A DNA stretch of 64,000 bases from Methylobacterium sp. Leaf123 (GCF_001423405.1 NZ_LMNS01000012.1:421211-485210), one strand, 5' to 3'; positions 18,207-27,222 are shown, numbered from the stretch's first letter. Notes: generated from the letters alone by a model not told the origin. Made by a program: numbers and translations.

Positions 18207-18620
18207 ATGTTACATGAATTGGCGTCGCCCGAGTACGTCGAGCACTGGACACCCATTGCGATGAGGACGATCAGCACAGCTCGCACGTCGGTTGATCGCA
18301 AGATCCTCGATGTCGCTAAGGTGTTTCTTGAGCGGCTTGATGGCCGCTATCCCGTGCGAGGCGGCATCTTGTTCGGGAGCCGCGCACGCGCAAGCCATGA
18401 AGCGGACAGCGATGCGGATTTGGCCGTCGTGCTCGCAGGCACGTCGGGCGATCGGCGTTCCGCGTCACGGGATATGGCCGGAATCGCATTCGACGTTCTG
18501 ATGGAAACGGGTGTGCTCGTCGATCCGCTTCCGCTCTGGGAGGACGAACTCGACCGCCGGGTTGCGTTCAGCAACCCGGCGCTCCTCGATGCGATTTGGC
18601 GCGACGGGGTGCGCGTGTGA
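18207..18620 (+). CDS. MNT-type nucleotidyltransferase, putative antitoxin of an MNT/HEPN pair
   Basis: 137-residue minimal nucleotidyltransferase. The catalytic signature G57-S58 followed by D69-A-D71 (FGSRAR, then DSDADLAVV) is intact, with a further acid about residue 97. In characterised MntA/HepT (type VII) pairs, such proteins adenylylate and silence the HEPN partner. Here the next gene encodes a HEPN protein and overlaps by four bases (GTGA), the standard arrangement. No good ribosome site precedes 18207; an in-frame ATG at 18261 is an alternative start. Codon use is less GC3-biased than in flanking genes, hinting at transfer. Confidence 0.85.
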   Translation: MLHELASPEYVEHWTPIAMRTISTARTSVDRKILDVAKVFLERLDGRYPVRGGILFGSRARASHEADSDADLAVVLAGTSGDRRSASRDMAGIAFDVLMETGVLVDPLPLWEDELDRRVAFSNPALLDAIWRDGVRV

Positions 18621-19021
18621 GCCCGCAGCCCGACATCCCCGCCTCCTTCATGCGGAAGGCTGAGAGGGCCTTAGCGAGCGCGCGGGTGCTTCTTCGTGAT
18701 GGTGATGCCGAAGGCGCCTGCAATCGCGCGTATTACGCGATGTTCGACTCGGCTCGTGCCGCGCTGATGATGCTTCCCGGAGACGTCGGTCCGCTCGCGA
18801 CCATCAAGACGCACCGCGGGCTGATCGCGGCTTTCGGCCAGCATCTTGTCGCAACGGGCCGGATCGATCCGGCTTTCGGACGTTCTCTGAATCAGGTCGA
18901 GAAGCTTCGTCTTTCCTCAGACTATTTCGGCGACGTGCTGCCTGCGGACGACGGCCGTTGGGCCGTCGAGCAGGCGGACGCCTTCGTCAACGAGGTGAAA
19001 GTTCGCTTCCCGGAACTCTGA
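18617..19021 (+). CDS. HEPN domain protein, putative toxin partner
   Basis: 134-residue helical HEPN protein of the UPF0332-like branch. The diagnostic helix is N36-R37-AYYAMF, then conserved KTHRGL and the C-terminal LSSDYFGD. Active HEPN RNases use R-x4-6-H; in this branch the His is expected right after AMF, but here it is Asp (D44), so RNase activity may be absent or use other residues. The GTG start overlaps the MNT stop. An upstream in-frame start at 18596 would overlap the MNT gene more deeply and is less likely. Toxicity is inference from context only. Confidence 0.82.
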   Translation: MSPQPDIPASFMRKAERALASARVLLRDGDAEGACNRAYYAMFDSARAALMMLPGDVGPLATIKTHRGLIAAFGQHLVATGRIDPAFGRSLNQVEKLRLSSDYFGDVLPADDGRWAVEQADAFVNEVKVRFPEL

Positions 19022-19050
19022 GCGAAGACAGCGGTGCTACGGGGGAGACA

Positions 19051-20247
19051 TCATCCCCGCCGCAGCGCCTCCAGCACCTTGCCGCCCGGTCGCCCGGTGG
19101 CCGGCATGCCGAGTTGGCGCTCGATCTCCTTGATTGCCTCGCGGGTCTTGGAGCCGACCTTCCCGTCCGGCTCGCCGACATCGTAGCCGCGGGCGGTCAG
19201 GCGGGTCTGGAGGTCGCGGCGCTCGGCGCGCGAGAGCGGCGGATCATCGGTCGGCCAGTCGGCCTGGACGCCGGGGCGGCCCCGCAGGCGGTCCGAGAGG
19301 ACGGCGATGGCCAGACCGTAGGACTCGGCGGCGTTGTAGGAATAGATGGCGTCGAAGTTCTTCGTCACGAGGAAGGCCGGGCCGTGGATGCCGGCGGGCG
19401 CGATGATGCCGGCCGGCCCCTCCCCCGTCAGCGCCTTGCCATCGACGCGCGTCACACCGAGCGAGGCCCAGTGGCCGATGGCGTGCTTGTTCTTGCGGCC
19501 GGCGGCCGCGACGTTGAAGCCGCGCGGCAGCCGCACCTCGTAGCCCCAGGGCTGCCCGTTCGACCATTTGGCGACGCGCAGGAAGTTGGCGGTGGAGGCG
19601 ACCGCGTCGGCCACCGAATCGACCACGTCGCGCCGGCCGTCGCCGTCGCCGTCCACGGCGAGGCGCTGGTAGGTGGTGGGCATGAACTGCGTCTGGCCGA
19701 AGGCGCCGGCCCAGGAGCCGGTCAACCGCGAGGACTCGATGTCGCCCCGCTCGATGATCTTCAGCGTCGCGATCAACTCGCCGCGGAAGAAGTCGCGGCG
19801 GCGGTTGCCGGAGCAGGCGAGCGTGGCGAGCGATTGCACCAACGGCATCTTGCCGAGGTTCTTGCCGAAATTGGATTCGACGCCCCACACCGCGGCGATG
19901 GTGTGACGATCGACGCCGTAGCGCGCCTCCGCGCTCGCCAACGCCTGGGCATGCTGGCGCATGGCCGCGCGCCCGTCCTCGACCCGCTCTTCATCGACCA
20001 GCGCCGACATGTAGTCCCAGATCGGCGTCTTGAATTCCGGCTGCGCCTGGGACAGCTCGATCACCTTGTCGTCGTAGGCGATGTTGGCCGTCGCGGCGCG
20101 GAAGGTCTGGGCCGAGACGCCGGCCGCGGCGGCCTGCGCCTGGATGCCGGCAAGGCAGGATTGGAAGTCGGCTCGCGCGGGGGCGGCGAGAAGGCCGCCG
20201 GTCAAGGCAAGCCCGATCAGGCTGGCGCGGGTGGCTGGCGTCGGCAT
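19051..20247 (-). CDS. Lytic murein transglycosylase, MltB family, with peptidoglycan-binding domain
   Basis: 398-residue secreted enzyme that cleaves the MurNAc-GlcNAc bond, forming 1,6-anhydro ends. The signal peptide (ASLIGLALTGGLLAAPARA) is followed by the SLT-like domain: catalytic Glu in AVWGVESNFGKNLG, then GSWAGAFGQTQFMPTTYQ. The C-terminal about 65 residues are a PG_binding_1 domain (RRDLQTRLTARGYDVG, VGSKTREAIKEIERQLGM). The ATG at 20247 starts the signal peptide; an in-frame start at 20265 adds six residues. Unlike E. coli MltB there is no lipobox Cys, so it is probably soluble in the periplasm. Confidence 0.93.
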   Translation of the reverse strand: MPTPATRASLIGLALTGGLLAAPARADFQSCLAGIQAQAAAAGVSAQTFRAATANIAYDDKVIELSQAQPEFKTPIWDYMSALVDEERVEDGRAAMRQHAQALASAEARYGVDRHTIAAVWGVESNFGKNLGKMPLVQSLATLACSGNRRRDFFRGELIATLKIIERGDIESSRLTGSWAGAFGQTQFMPTTYQRLAVDGDGDGRRDVVDSVADAVASTANFLRVAKWSNGQPWGYEVRLPRGFNVAAAGRKNKHAIGHWASLGVTRVDGKALTGEGPAGIIAPAGIHGPAFLVTKNFDAIYSYNAAESYGLAIAVLSDRLRGRPGVQADWPTDDPPLSRAERRDLQTRLTARGYDVGEPDGKVGSKTREAIKEIERQLGMPATGRPGGKVLEALRRG

Positions 20248-20516
20248 GGGTCGGCGCTCCGTCAAAGTTCGGGGATTCTCTCGCGCGATTCAGGCGATAC
20301 GAGGGTTAACGAAAGGTGAGGATCGGGGTGCGGCGGAGTCGCGGCACGGGGCCCGGCATTGACCGTGCTCGCGTTCTCGTCTAGGCACCGGCTCGTGTAC
20401 GGGGCTCCGGTTTGGGGCCCCGTCGCATTTCATGCGCACCCGTGGGCGGTAACAGCCGCCCTGTCGCCCTCGCCGCTCCGGCGAAGAGGGAGAGGAGGGC
20501 GCGTTCCTCATAAATT

Positions 20517-20531
20517 TGTTCCAGAGGAACA
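20517..20531 (+). promoter_or_regulatory. Hairpin covering the rpsD ribosome-binding site
   Basis: TGTTCC (20517-20522), loop AGA, GGAACA (20526-20531): a perfect six-base stem. The GAGGA ribosome site (20524-20528) lies in the loop and right arm, four to six bases before the ATG at 20535. It could limit initiation or bind S4. The stem is short and may be chance. Confidence 0.4.
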
Positions 20532-20534
20532 GCG

Positions 20535-21152
20535 ATGTCAAAACGCGTCCAGGCGAAGCACAAGCTCGATCGCCGCATGGGCCAGAACATCTGGGGCCGC
20601 CCGAAGAGCCCGGTGAACCGCCGCGAATACGGCCCCGGCCAGCACGGCCAGCGCCGTAAGGGCAAGATGAGCGACTTCGGCACGCAGCTGCGCGCCAAGC
20701 AGAAGCTCAAGGGCTATTACGGCAACATCACCGAGAAGCAGTTCCGCCGTTACTACGCCGAGGCGATCCGCCTGCGCGGTGACTCCGGCGAGAACCTGAT
20801 CGGTCTGCTCGAGCGCCGCCTCGATGCCGTGGTGTACCGTTCGAAGTTCGTGGCGACCCCGTTCGCCGCGCGCCAGTTCGTCAACCACGGGCACATCAAG
20901 GTCAACGGCCGCCGGGTCAACATCCCGAGCTACCAGGTCAAGGCCGGCGACGTGATCGAGGTGAAGGAAGCCTCCCGCCAGCTCGAGATCGTGGTCGTGG
21001 CTTCGCAGCTCGCCGAGCGCGACGTGCCGGACTACATCGAGGTCGATCATCACAAGATGACCGCCCGCGTCACCCGGATCCCGGGCCTCACCGAGGTGCC
21101 CTACCCGGTGCAGATGGAACCGAACCTTGTGATCGAGTTCTACTCGCGCTAA
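20535..21152 (+). CDS. rpsD: 30S ribosomal protein S4
   Basis: 205 residues; binds 16S rRNA early in 30S assembly. The N-terminal part [20 protein letters not shown] and [26 protein letters not shown] are typical of alphaproteobacterial S4, which lacks the zinc knuckle. The S4 RNA-binding domain (about 94-157) has [15 protein letters not shown] and [21 protein letters not shown]. The ending EFYSR is canonical. The gene stands alone, outside the alpha operon, as usual in this order, with its own terminator. Confidence 0.98.
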
Positions 21153-21154
21153 TT

Positions 21155-21173
21155 TTTCGAGATCGTCTCGAAA
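21155..21173 (+). repeat. Short perfect hairpin right after the rpsD stop
   Basis: TTTCGAGA (21155-21162), loop TCG, TCTCGAAA (21166-21173). It precedes the main terminator and may protect the mRNA end; no T-run follows it. Confidence 0.5.
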
Positions 21174-21180
21174 TCGGAAA

Positions 21181-21207
21181 GGGCCGCCCCTCGGGGCGGC
21201 CCTTTTT
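21181..21207 (+). terminator. Rho-independent terminator of rpsD
   Basis: GGGCCGCCCC (21181-21190) and GGGGCGGCCC (21193-21202) pair, followed by TTTTT (21203-21207). Very strong stem. Confidence 0.9.
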
Positions 21208-21216
21208 CGTTGCGCT

Positions 21217-22269
21217 CTAGCTCGGCACGCCGCTCGCCAGCAGGCGGGTCAGTTCCGCCGCCGGCCGCTCCTGCGAGAGGCCGACCGACTGCCCGGACCA
21301 GAGCGGCGAGAAATCGCCCGAGCCCGCCGCCTCCGCGGCCATGCGCAGGGGCTGGAGCGCCACCGCCGCGCCGGGAAAGGCCGGAGCGAGCGGGCTGACG
21401 GGGCCGAGTTCGCGCAAAGCACGGGTGAGCAGGCCACGGGCCGGGCGCCCGGTCAGCACGTTGGTGAGAGCCGTGTCCTCGTCGCGGGCCGCCGCCAGCG
21501 CCGCACGATAGGGCGCGGAGATGCCGGCCTCGGGGCAGCGCAGATAGGCAGTGCCGACCTGCACGGCGCGGGCGCCCAGGGCGAAGGCGGCCGCGACCCC
21601 GCGGGGATCGCCGATGCCGCCCGCCGCGATCACCGGCACATCCACGGCATCCACGATCTGCGGCACAAGGGCGATGGTGCCGACCTGCGAGGCCGCCGCG
21701 TCAGTGAGGAACATACCGCGGTGACCGCCGGCCTCCGCGCCTTGCGCGATCACCGCATCGACGCCGCGCTCGGCGAGCCAGCGCGCCTCGCGCACGGTGG
21801 TGGCCGAGGACAGGATCAGGCAGCCGGCGTCGCGCACCCGCCGCAGCAGCGGTTCGGCCGGCAGGCCGAAATGGAAGCTGACGACGGCCGGGCGCAGATC
21901 CGACACGACCGCCGCCATCGCCGCATCGAACGGCGCGCGGTTCGCCATCGTCACGGGCGCCGCCGGGTCGAGCCCGAATTCTTCGTAGTACGGGACGAGA
22001 GCTGCGCGCCATGCCGCCTCCCGCGCCGGATCGGGCGCCGACGGCGTGTGGCAGAAGAAGTTCAGGTTGAACGGCGCGTCGGTCTCACGGCGGATCGCCG
22101 CGACCTCGCTGCGGATCTGTTCGGGTGTCAGCGCGGCGCAGGCGAGCGATCCCAGGCCGCCCGCCGCACTCACCGCGGCGGCGAGCGGCGCCTTCGGGCC
22201 CACCATCGGCGCCTGGATGATCGGGACGCCAACCCCGAGCCGCCGCACGAACGCGCTCGTTCCCGTCAT
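21217..22269 (-). CDS. Nitronate monooxygenase / 2-nitropropane dioxygenase family
   Basis: 350-residue FMN-dependent TIM barrel. Nitronate monooxygenases oxidise alkyl nitronates such as propionate-3-nitronate to nontoxic products. Visible motifs are the N-terminal GVGVPIIQAPMVG, the central AQGAEAGGHRG carrying the presumed catalytic His, and the FMN phosphate site in IAAGGIGDPRGVAAAFALGARAVQVGTAYL. The ATG at 22269 begins the domain; further upstream in-frame starts lack homology. Some members act as enoyl-ACP reductase-like FabK, but the GGH motif favours nitronate chemistry. Monocistronic. Confidence 0.88.
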   Translation of the reverse strand: MTGTSAFVRRLGVGVPIIQAPMVGPKAPLAAAVSAAGGLGSLACAALTPEQIRSEVAAIRRETDAPFNLNFFCHTPSAPDPAREAAWRAALVPYYEEFGLDPAAPVTMANRAPFDAAMAAVVSDLRPAVVSFHFGLPAEPLLRRVRDAGCLILSSATTVREARWLAERGVDAVIAQGAEAGGHRGMFLTDAAASQVGTIALVPQIVDAVDVPVIAAGGIGDPRGVAAAFALGARAVQVGTAYLRCPEAGISAPYRAALAAARDEDTALTNVLTGRPARGLLTRALRELGPVSPLAPAFPGAAVALQPLRMAAEAAGSGDFSPLWSGQSVGLSQERPAAELTRLLASGVPS

Positions 22270-22437
22270 GGCGATCACTCCGATTCTGGTGGCGGCACTG
22301 TCCATGCCGCTACGGATTGCAGACGTCACGCCGCGCCACCTCGTCAACGCTCACGGGGCAGCGAACGACGCCGTCCTTGCCCGTCTCCGCGCGTCATGCC
22401 GAAGCGTGGCACATCGGCAGAGCGGTCGCGCAGATCG

Positions 22438-24054
22438 TCAACGCTCCGCTTTGTGCCAGATCTCCATGAACGACTGCACCTTCGCGCGCAGGGGCATGCG
22501 CTCATCCGAGAGGGCATCGACGAAGGTCGCCAGACGCCGCGATTTCACGACCGTATAGGCCGTGAGCACCAAAACCCCGGCAAACACCACGACGACGGCG
22601 ACCAGCTTTTCGAGGCGCGTCGCGTGCGCGAAATCGAGCACGTTCATGCCCAGCACCGTCGCCGTGATCGCGCCCACCATGAAGCAGATCGTGACGACGG
22701 TGAGTTTGAGGAAGAACCGTGACTGCCGCCGCAGCGACTCGCTGTCGAGATAGGCCGACATCGCCCCCAGAGACTGCCGCACGTCCTCGTAGAGGCGCTC
22801 CGTGCCGAGCTTGCCCGTGAGAAGCGAGAAAATCTCGCTCGCCTGCGTCTGGTTCGAGGCTTGGTGGAACCAGTAGCGGTGATTGAAGCGCAGGAAGCTC
22901 TCCATCGAGAGCCGCATATCCTGCGCGAAGCGCCCGACGCTGCGGCGGTCGGTGATGTCGAGGGCATTCACCGAGACGGCCAGCCGATCGGCCATCATCA
23001 GGAGCGCGGCCTTGTGGAACCGGGCGATGAGAAACAGTTGGAAGTAAAGGTGCCGGAACTCGCCGAGCAGCCCGCGCTCGGGATCGACCGAGGCGGGGGA
23101 GACACCGGTCACCATCGTCAGGCCCCACCCGCTGCAGGTCAGGCGCATGCCCGATGCGGCGCCGCGCCCCGGGTCATAGAAGCGGTCGTGACAATACTCT
23201 TCCTCGAAATGCGCGAGATACGCGTCGGAATAGGGAAGCTCGTTCGAATGGCCCGGCCCGGTATTGAGGCCGAGGCGGACATAGTCGGTGCGCGTGATCG
23301 TCGAGGGATCGCGCATGGCGAGGAAGCCCATGCCGGGGATCCGGTAATCTTCCAGATGCCGGTAGCGGAGCGCCCCGGCGACCTCCGAGTGGTGGGGGAC
23401 CATCGGCACCAGCAGGAAATCCCAATGGGCCGCAACCTGCGCCGAGCGGTAGCGGCAGACGGCGGTGATGTAGCGCTCACGATCCTCGAAATCGGAGGCG
23501 GCGAGAACCGCGCCGCCGGTGTCGAGCCATTCCATGCGCTTCAGGCAATGGAGCGCTCGCCCCTGATCGTCCCAGCCGGAGGGAAAGGTGCGGCCGAGGC
23601 GGAACAGGAGATCCTGCGCGGTCGCGAGCGGCAGACGATCGGCCGCGAATTCGACGCTGAGCAGGGCCACGTCCAAGTCGTGGAAGAAGTACAGGTCGAT
23701 ATGAACGACATCGAGATCGATCGGTGGCTCATCCTCGCCGAGGGTGACGCGGGCGGCCTTGACGTCGTCGCGGCGCACGACATGGATCGGTGACACGCCG
23801 TAGCCCCGGCCGGCCTCGCGCTGATGGGCCTCGCCGTAGAGGAAATGCTGGACGTGCGGGAGGAACGAGACGAATTCGCGGTAATGGCGCTCCTGAAACG
23901 AATGGCCATCGCCGGAGAACTTGTCCTCGAGAATGTGCCAGGGCGGCCCGAGCTTCTGCCAATGGCAGGCCATCGGCTCCTTGCCGGTCGGGACGAGTTG
24001 CAGGGGCCAGAGCAGGATGTGGCGGAAGTGCTCCACGATCGTGTCCGACGACAT
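22438..24054 (-). CDS. CorA-like membrane protein with large unassigned N-terminal domain
   Basis: 538 residues; the family of the first 440 is not one I recognise. The C-terminus has exactly two hydrophobic helices (about 451-470 and 484-503). The first ends in G469-M-N471, the motif that forms the ion filter of CorA/Mrs2/ZntB channels, and a basic tail (VKSRRL) follows the second helix, also CorA-like. The preceding stretch is a long helical region with charged and aromatic residues, fitting the CorA stalk helix. The cytosolic part has LDVVHIDLYFFHDLDVALLSV and HFEEEYCHDRFYDPG. Magnesium or other divalent cation transport is an inference from the GMN and topology. Start is the ATG at 24054. 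Confidence 0.7.
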   Translation of the reverse strand: MSSDTIVEHFRHILLWPLQLVPTGKEPMACHWQKLGPPWHILEDKFSGDGHSFQERHYREFVSFLPHVQHFLYGEAHQREAGRGYGVSPIHVVRRDDVKAARVTLGEDEPPIDLDVVHIDLYFFHDLDVALLSVEFAADRLPLATAQDLLFRLGRTFPSGWDDQGRALHCLKRMEWLDTGGAVLAASDFEDRERYITAVCRYRSAQVAAHWDFLLVPMVPHHSEVAGALRYRHLEDYRIPGMGFLAMRDPSTITRTDYVRLGLNTGPGHSNELPYSDAYLAHFEEEYCHDRFYDPGRGAASGMRLTCSGWGLTMVTGVSPASVDPERGLLGEFRHLYFQLFLIARFHKAALLMMADRLAVSVNALDITDRRSVGRFAQDMRLSMESFLRFNHRYWFHQASNQTQASEIFSLLTGKLGTERLYEDVRQSLGAMSAYLDSESLRRQSRFFLKLTVVTICFMVGAITATVLGMNVLDFAHATRLEKLVAVVVVFAGVLVLTAYTVVKSRRLATFVDALSDERMPLRAKVQSFMEIWHKAER

Positions 24055-24350
24055 CCCGTGTCCCGCGTCGCAGCAGGATCGACGTGCCTGCGCATCACCC
24101 CTCGATTTTTACGAGTGGTTCACGCCGCCGAATACAGTCCATTCCGCCAAGTCTGTGACAGAAGGCAGACTTTGCGCCTGAGCGGCTAAAGCAATCCCTG
24201 GACCGCGTGAAAGCACACCATCATCGTATTCGATAACAAGGACTGGGTTCTGTTGGCTTGAACCGAGCCCGGCATTGATGTCGGGATGGGGTGGCGGTGC
24301 CATCACCCTATCCGGCGGCACGCGGCGCGCGGGTCGGTTCCGGCGACGCG

Positions 24351-25247
24351 CTACGCCTTGGGAGCGGCCGGGTGTTCCGTCGCCACGCCGGAGGGCGCGT
24401 TCGCGCTCTCCTGTCTCAACCGCTTGCGGTACTGGGCGGTACCGAAGGGGATCATCGCGAGATAGGCTACGCTCACCGCCGCCATCGCCTCGAACGGGAA
24501 GCTGATGAGCAGGCCGAAGCCCACCACCACCACGAGGAAGATCGGCACCACGAGGTCGCGCGGCACGCGCTTACCCCAGGTCTTGCCCGAGAAGGTCGGC
24601 ACGGTGGAGACGACGAGGAGCGCGATGGCAAGCACGTAGACGAGGACCACCGGTCGGCCCCAGGCACTGAAGTCGAGGCCCAGGAAGTGCAGATAGAGCG
24701 GCAGCATGCCGGTGATGGCGCCGGCCGGCGCCGGCATGCCGACGAAGTAATCCTTCTTCCATTCGGGGCGGTTGGGATCGTCGAGCATCGCGTTGAAGCG
24801 GGCGAGCCGCAGGCACATGGCGATGGCGAAGACCAGGGCGACGATCCAGCCGACGGACTTCAGATTGTGCAGGGTGAAGCTGTAGAGAATCAGCGCCGGG
24901 GCGCAGCCGAAATTGACGAAATCGGCGAGCGAATCGAGTTCGGCGCCGAAGCGCGAGGTGCCCTTCAGCAGACGCGCCACGCGGCCGTCGATCCCGTCGA
25001 GGACGGCGGCGACGATCACCGCGATCACCGCCGGCTCGAACCGGCCCTCGAAGGCCAGCCGGATCGCGGTCAGCCCGAGGCAGAGCGCGAGCAGGGTGAT
25101 CATGTTCGGCGCGATCATCCGGAACGGCACCGGCCGGAACCGGCGCGGCCGATCGTTCACGTCCGGCGCGAAGGGCGGGAACAGATCGTCCATGTCGTCG
25201 CTCGACTCGTCTCTCGACGTGTCTTTCGGCTCGTCGCTTCTCGCCAT
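24351..25247 (-). CDS. pssA: CDP-diacylglycerol-serine O-phosphatidyltransferase
   Basis: 298-residue integral membrane CDP-alcohol phosphatidyltransferase making phosphatidylserine from CDP-diacylglycerol and serine. The signature DxxDGxxAR-x8-GxxxDxxxD is complete at about residues 77-102 (DGIDGRVARLL, then FGAELDSLADFVNFG). About eight hydrophobic segments follow; the first 40 residues are a charged cytosolic lead. The gene is 20 bases downstream of psd on the same strand, so both steps of phosphatidylethanolamine synthesis are one operon. An internal ATG at 25193 is a possible shorter start. Confidence 0.94.
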   Translation of the reverse strand: MARSDEPKDTSRDESSDDMDDLFPPFAPDVNDRPRRFRPVPFRMIAPNMITLLALCLGLTAIRLAFEGRFEPAVIAVIVAAVLDGIDGRVARLLKGTSRFGAELDSLADFVNFGCAPALILYSFTLHNLKSVGWIVALVFAIAMCLRLARFNAMLDDPNRPEWKKDYFVGMPAPAGAITGMLPLYLHFLGLDFSAWGRPVVLVYVLAIALLVVSTVPTFSGKTWGKRVPRDLVVPIFLVVVVGFGLLISFPFEAMAAVSVAYLAMIPFGTAQYRKRLRQESANAPSGVATEHPAAPKA

Positions 25248-25267
25248 GTCGCTCTTCTGCTCAGAGA

Positions 25268-25978
25268 TCAGATGCGGCGGAAGGCCCGCTCCGCGCCGCC
25301 GCCGAGGTCGGCCAGCACGGTCTCGCCGGCCACCGCCTTCTGGCCGAGGCCAACGAGCACACGGGTGCCGACCGGCAGGTAGACATCGACCCGCGAGCCG
25401 AACCGGATCAGGCCGAAGCGCTCGCCGACCTGTTTGGTCTCGCCGGCCGAGACGAAGCCGACGATGCGCCGGGCCACGAGGCCGGCAATCTGCACCACGC
25501 CGATGCGCACTGGCTGGCCGCGATGGGTCGTCTCCATGACGAGGCCGTTGCGCTCGTTGTCCTCGCTCGCCTTGTCGAGTTCGGCGTTGAGGAACAGGCC
25601 CGGCGTGTAGTGGATCTGCCCGATCTTGCCGGAGACCGGCACGCGGTTCACGTGGCAATCGAACACGTTCATGAACACCGAGATCCGTAGCATCGGCTCA
25701 TGCGAGAGGTCGAGCTCGGCGGGCGGCAGCACGGTCGAGATCAGGTTCACGCGCCCGTCCGCGGGCGAGACGATGAGGCCGTCGCCGACCGGCACCACCC
25801 GCTCGGGATCGCGGAAGAAGTAGCAGACCCAGAGCGTCAGGATCAGGAAGATCCAGCCGAAGAACTGCGAGAAGTAGCCGAGCACCACGGTGAGCACGAT
25901 GCCGATCAGGATGAAGGGGTAGCCCTCCTTGTGGATCGGCACGAGCGTCCGGCGGATCGTCTCGATGAGGTCGGTCAT
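25268..25978 (-). CDS. psd: Phosphatidylserine decarboxylase proenzyme (small, type II)
   Basis: 236-residue self-cleaving pyruvoyl enzyme converting phosphatidylserine to phosphatidylethanolamine. The cleavage pair G194-S195 is in [13 protein letters not shown]; the new Ser N-terminus becomes pyruvoyl. The N-terminal hydrophobic segment (about 21-50) anchors it. Family stretches include [38 protein letters not shown]. It is the short rhizobial/Gram-positive-like class (about 230 residues), not the 320-residue E. coli type. The ATG at 25978 was chosen; longer in-frame extensions are unsupported. It precedes pssA. Confidence 0.95.
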   Translation of the reverse strand: MTDLIETIRRTLVPIHKEGYPFILIGIVLTVVLGYFSQFFGWIFLILTLWVCYFFRDPERVVPVGDGLIVSPADGRVNLISTVLPPAELDLSHEPMLRISVFMNVFDCHVNRVPVSGKIGQIHYTPGLFLNAELDKASEDNERNGLVMETTHRGQPVRIGVVQIAGLVARRIVGFVSAGETKQVGERFGLIRFGSRVDVYLPVGTRVLVGLGQKAVAGETVLADLGGGAERAFRRI

Positions 25979-26040
25979 GGTCTCTTGTAGCTTTTCGCGC
26001 GGGGCGCTCCGCTGCCGGATGGCAGGGGCCTCGGCATCCG

Positions 26041-26976
26041 TCAACCGCCCCGTGGCGGGCGCGCGACCCGTGGGGCCGCGGCAAGGCCGCCCGCGTCGAA
26101 CAGGCGGTAGGTGCGCCGTCCCGCCGCCTTGGCGGCGTAGAGGGCGGTGTCTGCCAGCATGAACGGGTCCGCCACGCCCTGGCACAGGGCCACACCGACC
26201 GAGGCGCCGAGCCGGTAGCGCCGTCCTCCATGGTCGAACGGACGATCGAGGGCCGCGACGAGCCGTTCGGCGCAGTCCGCCGCCTCGGTCGCATCGGCCT
26301 CGAGAATCACGGCGAACTCGTCACCGCCGATGCGGGCCACGAGTTCGGCGCGCGGGCAGGTGAGGCTGATTCGCCGGGCGGCTTCGCGAAGGCAGTGATC
26401 GCCGGCCGGATGTCCGTGGGTGTCGTTGATCGCCTTGAAGCCGTCGAGGTCGATCAGGAGCAGGACGCTCACAGGCTCCCGCAGGCGGGCGTCGAAACAG
26501 GCGCGGTTGGCCAGCCCCGTCAGCGCGTCGGTCTCCGCCTGAAGACGCAGCTCCTCGAGCCGGCGGCGCTCCTCCGTGACGTCCTGCTTCAGCCCGTAGA
26601 GCCGCATGGGCCGGCCGTTCCGCGTTTCGACCGTGGCGGTGATGCGGATCCAGCGATGCCCGCCACCGGGCGGTACGAGTTCCGCGTCGAGGCTGAACCC
26701 GCCTGCCTCCGCGATCGCCCGGTCGCGCAGCGCCGTCAGCCGGCGCCGCGACGCATCGGTATAGAGCGCGAGCGTGTCGGGCCGCTCGACCGGAACACCG
26801 CGGGGCAGGCCGAACAGATCGTAGACGCCGTTGCTCCAGGTCAGCCGCTCATCCGGCAGGCTGCAGGTCCACAATCCCATGCCGGCGACCCGCAGGGCCG
26901 GCTCGAACGGTGCCTCGGCCCGCGCCAGGGCCGCCCGCTGCGCGCCGATGATCGCGGCCTGGATGCGCAACTGCAT
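26041..26976 (-). CDS. PAS-GGDEF diguanylate cyclase
   Basis: 311-residue probable c-di-GMP synthase. A PAS fold covers about 25-135 ([45 protein letters not shown]), and GGDEF covers about 145-300 with [32 protein letters not shown] and an intact active site [10 protein letters not shown]. The inhibitory I-site RxxD is absent: the corresponding residues read P-R-A-E. No membrane segment or signal peptide is visible, so it is cytosolic. It lies 62 bases upstream of psd on the same strand and might share a transcript, though no functional link is evident. Confidence 0.92.
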   Translation of the reverse strand: MQLRIQAAIIGAQRAALARAEAPFEPALRVAGMGLWTCSLPDERLTWSNGVYDLFGLPRGVPVERPDTLALYTDASRRRLTALRDRAIAEAGGFSLDAELVPPGGGHRWIRITATVETRNGRPMRLYGLKQDVTEERRRLEELRLQAETDALTGLANRACFDARLREPVSVLLLIDLDGFKAINDTHGHPAGDHCLREAARRISLTCPRAELVARIGGDEFAVILEADATEAADCAERLVAALDRPFDHGGRRYRLGASVGVALCQGVADPFMLADTALYAAKAAGRRTYRLFDAGGLAAAPRVARPPRGG

Positions 26977-27152
26977 CCGCAGGCGCTCGATTTCAGCGCT
27001 CTCGCCCGGTCCCCCTCGCGGCAGATCCGGATGCCTCTGGTCGATTGCGCGAATCGGGCGGCCTCGTTGCGGTTGGATGCACTGATATCCTTCGCAAAAA
27101 CTACTTTCCGCAAGGTGAAGGCCGGTTCGGATCAGCCGGCCAGAAGTCTTCG

Positions 27153-27212
27153 CGAAACGCCCGATGCCCGGTCGTCTGCCCGTTTGGGTGCGGCGGCGCA
27201 GCGGGCGTTTCG
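27153..27212. repeat. Interspersed inverted repeat (CGAAACGCCCG ... CGGGCGTTTCG)
   Basis: Perfect 11-base arms CGAAACGCCCG (27153-27163) and CGGGCGTTTCG (27202-27212) flank 38 bases, in the gap between the ABC gene stop and the GGDEF start. A related, less perfect pair lies at about 57965-58020, and one arm at about 10496. It may be a dispersed intergenic repeat. Confidence 0.55.
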
Positions 27213-27222
27213 TGAGCGACCG

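Noticed and set aside
24109..24321. A 70-codon minus-strand frame between pssA and the CorA-like gene
   Set aside because: No ribosome site or family pattern; the 296-base gap shows nothing else I can support.
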